A DNA stretch of 6,487 nt from an uncultured Bdellovibrio sp. (lineage in GTDB: Bacteria; Bdellovibrionota; Bdellovibrionia; Bdellovibrionales; Bdellovibrionaceae): the NCBI RefSeq assembly GCF_946478835.1, contig NZ_CAMLDV010000182.1:1-6487 (forward strand), read 5' to 3'. Both the position numbers and the translations under genes were made by a program. The notes beneath the pieces are model-generated. The model had not been told where the DNA came from. It did no database searches and was given only the letters and a program-made list of their open reading frames with translations. Below, one piece after another: positions 4,960 to 6,487 of the stretch; the stretch's first letter is position 1, and each line of letters opens with the position of its first letter.

Positions 4960-6487
4960 ATGTCTTTTAATTATAACAAGAATAAGGAACATCATTCGCA
5001 AGATAGTTTTTGGACGTCCTATTCGGATTTGTTTTTAGGGTTGAGTACGATTTTTCTTTTATTGTATGTGACAGCCAGTCTTCGAACAGGAACAGAAGGA
5101 TTGCGAAATCAAATTGAGAACCAAAAGCTTTCCATGAAAGTGGAAGAGTTGGAGCATCAATTGAAAATGTATGAATCAGTCAAGAATGACTATATCGAAA
5201 ACCAGGCCACGAAGGACGAGGCTCAAGAGTATCAGGAGCTTATGGATAAGCTCACTCTCTTGCAGGAAGATGCGAAGAGTGAAAAAGATCGCTTAGTGCA
5301 AGAAGCTCTTGAAAACGAAAAAAAGGTCAAAGCTCTTAATAAATACCAACAAATGGTTCGCAACGTCTTAAACTCTAATAAGATGGCGAAGGCAAAAATC
5401 ATCAACCGTGATGATTTGATCAAAGAACAAGATGTCGAGATCGAAGGCCAGGAACAAACCATCACTGAGTTGAACCAGGATATTCAATCGAAAAAACAAC
5501 TCATCGCTCAGGGCGAAAACAAAATCAAAGAAACGCAGGCCGCGTTGCAAAAGCGTGTGAACGAACTTCGTTACGCTTATAAAATGAATAAACTTTCTAA
5601 AAACCTGTTTGAGCAAAAGATGGCTCAAGCCCGGGCTGAAAACCATCAAAAAGTTCAGCAGCTGACAAATGTGAATGCGCAATATCAGGCGCAATTACAA
5701 CAAGCCAGCGCGCAGTTGGGGCAAGTTCAGGGAGAACTTTCGAAAACTCAAGGTATGCTGACAGAAAAAGAACAGGAAGCGAAATATCTCGCGGGAACTC
5801 TTTCAAAAACGAAAGCCGAATCGCAAGCTAAGATGGCAGCGATGTCACAGGGATTTGCGGCAGAGAAAGCAGGAATGCAGGCAGGCTTTGCTGCAGAAAA
5901 AGCAGGTTTGCAACAAGGTTTAGCCGCCGAAAAAGCAGCGGCAGCGCAGAAGCTGGCAGCAGCTCATGCTGGGCTGATGGCGGAGCGCCAAGCGGGCGCA
6001 CAAAAAGTAGCAGCCTTACAAGGACAGTTGAGCGATACGCAAGGACAGCTTGCCAAAGCAAAAGCTGAAATCGAAGCGCGAAAAATGGTGGCGGGAGAAA
6101 TCCAACGCGGTTTTGCTAAAGCCGGTGTTAAAGCTGATATCGATTTACAAACAGGTGACGTGGTTTTGGATTTCGGTCAGGCTTACTTTGACAGCGACTC
6201 CGACCGTTTGAAAAAGGAGATGAAAGGCGTTCTGGAAAAAGCGATGCCGATTTATTCCAAATCGCTGTTCGGAAATCCTAGAGTGTCTGACAAAATTTCT
6301 GCGGTGGAGATCATTGGTTTTGCTTCTCCAACATACCAAGGTCGTTTTATCGATCCACAAAGTTCTAAGGCTGAAGATAAAGTGGCCCTCAAGTACAATA
6401 TGGATCTGAGCTACCGTCGCGCGAACTCGATTTTAACTTATATTCTAGATCAACAAAACGTTCAGTTTTATCACCAAAAAGAGCTTC
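4960..6487 (+). CDS. MotB/ZorB-like membrane protein: Asp-bearing helix, long coiled coil, OmpA-like domain (3' truncated by window)
   Basis: The frame is open from the ATG at 4960 to the right edge, 509 residues with no stop. Residues 1-22 are polar. FWTSYSDLFLGLSTIFLLLYV (one membrane helix, about 23-42) carries Trp18, Tyr21 and Asp23, like the W..(x)Y.D start of the MotB helix whose Asp carries protons. Residues 48-390 are charged, Gln/Ala/Lys/Glu-rich coiled coil, including three 11-residue repeats (298-330). From about 396 an OmpA-like fold follows: VVLDFGQAYFDSDSDRL, then VEIIGFASP, then LSYRRANSILTYIL. It is probably anchored in the inner membrane with a long periplasmic rod that reaches peptidoglycan. 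A MotA/ExbB/ZorA-like partner is expected but is not in the window. The ribosome site (GGTGGGG, about 10 bases upstream) is weak, and no other in-frame start exists nearby. A non-stator envelope tether is the main alternative. Confidence 0.88.
   Translation, partial: MSFNYNKNKEHHSQDSFWTSYSDLFLGLSTIFLLLYVTASLRTGTEGLRNQIENQKLSMKVEELEHQLKMYESVKNDYIENQATKDEAQEYQELMDKLTLLQEDAKSEKDRLVQEALENEKKVKALNKYQQMVRNVLNSNKMAKAKIINRDDLIKEQDVEIEGQEQTITELNQDIQSKKQLIAQGENKIKETQAALQKRVNELRYAYKMNKLSKNLFEQKMAQARAENHQKVQQLTNVNAQYQAQLQQASAQLGQVQGELSKTQGMLTEKEQEAKYLAGTLSKTKAESQAKMAAMSQGFAAEKAGMQAGFAAEKAGLQQGLAAEKAAAAQKLAAAHAGLMAERQAGAQKVAALQGQLSDTQGQLAKAKAEIEARKMVAGEIQRGFAKAGVKADIDLQTGDVVLDFGQAYFDSDSDRLKKEMKGVLEKAMPIYSKSLFGNPRVSDKISAVEIIGFASPTYQGRFIDPQSSKAEDKVALKYNMDLSYRRANSILTYILDQQNVQFYHQKEL
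5851..5949 (+). repeat. Three tandem 33-bp units encoding 11-residue repeats
   Basis: Units at 5851-5883, 5884-5916 and 5917-5949 encode GFAAEKAGMQA, GFAAEKAGLQQ and GLAAEKAAAAQ. Two further degenerate units (KLAAAHAGLMA and ERQAGAQKVAA) follow in register to about 6015. Synonymous positions differ between copies, so the protein pattern is kept while the DNA has drifted. An 11-residue (hendecad) period gives a nearly straight coiled coil with a wide, small-residue core. Confidence 0.8.

Noticed and set aside
5232..6360. Several minus-strand open frames of 69-108 residues across the coiled-coil gene
   Set aside because: They are shadows of the long plus-strand gene caused by its codon bias, and the translations lack coherent domains.
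1..6487. Mobile element, CRISPR array or complete known defence system
   Set aside because: No transposase, integrase, terminal repeats, spaced repeats, nuclease or helicase gene is visible; the MotB/ZorB resemblance alone is not a Zorya system.

Overview
This looks like a Gram-negative bacterial chromosome segment of moderate, slightly AT-rich composition, with compact gene spacing and intrinsic terminators. The outer-membrane-type protein, the OmpA/MotB-like envelope protein and the secreted zinc protease all imply a periplasm and outer membrane. A predatory or free-living Bdellovibrio-like bacterium (Bdellovibrionota) fits the style of the genes. That is an impression from the proteins, not something the window proves. 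I see no tRNA, rRNA, CRISPR array, transposase or integrase.

Left part (1-1205): the tail of an unidentified gene ends at 76 and is followed by a near-ideal terminator. A single gene for an exported, beta-rich protein (260-1093, DUF6662-like) lies between this terminator and a second hairpin that shares its core sequence.

Middle (1206-3759): a redox and modification cluster. A small NAD(P)H:FMN reductase converges on an NfsB-type nitroreductase. The nitroreductase is divergent from an Rrf2-family regulator, and the shared intergenic region carries promoter-like elements and an 11-bp palindrome that could be the regulator's operator. The Rrf2 gene starts a tight three-gene unit with a RimJ/RimL-type GNAT acetyltransferase and a 64-residue cysteine-motif protein of the DUF5522 type. 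The last two genes overlap by 8 bp. A plausible reading is an electrophile- or redox-responsive regulator controlling its own operon and the nitroreductase.

Right part (3847-6487): two envelope genes. The first encodes a secreted HELGH zinc metalloprotease whose catalytic spacing resembles the anthrax lethal factor/PPEP (ATLF-like) group, with an acidic linker and a proline-rich repeated tail. After a structured intergenic region, a long gene runs off the right edge. It encodes one N-terminal membrane helix with a MotB-like Trp-Tyr-Asp signature, about 340 residues of coiled coil with hendecad repeats, and an OmpA-like C-terminal domain. This MotB/ZorB-like architecture is the best candidate in the window for an undescribed system, because it predicts an ion-driven stator partner just outside. 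No complete novel system can be shown from this window alone.
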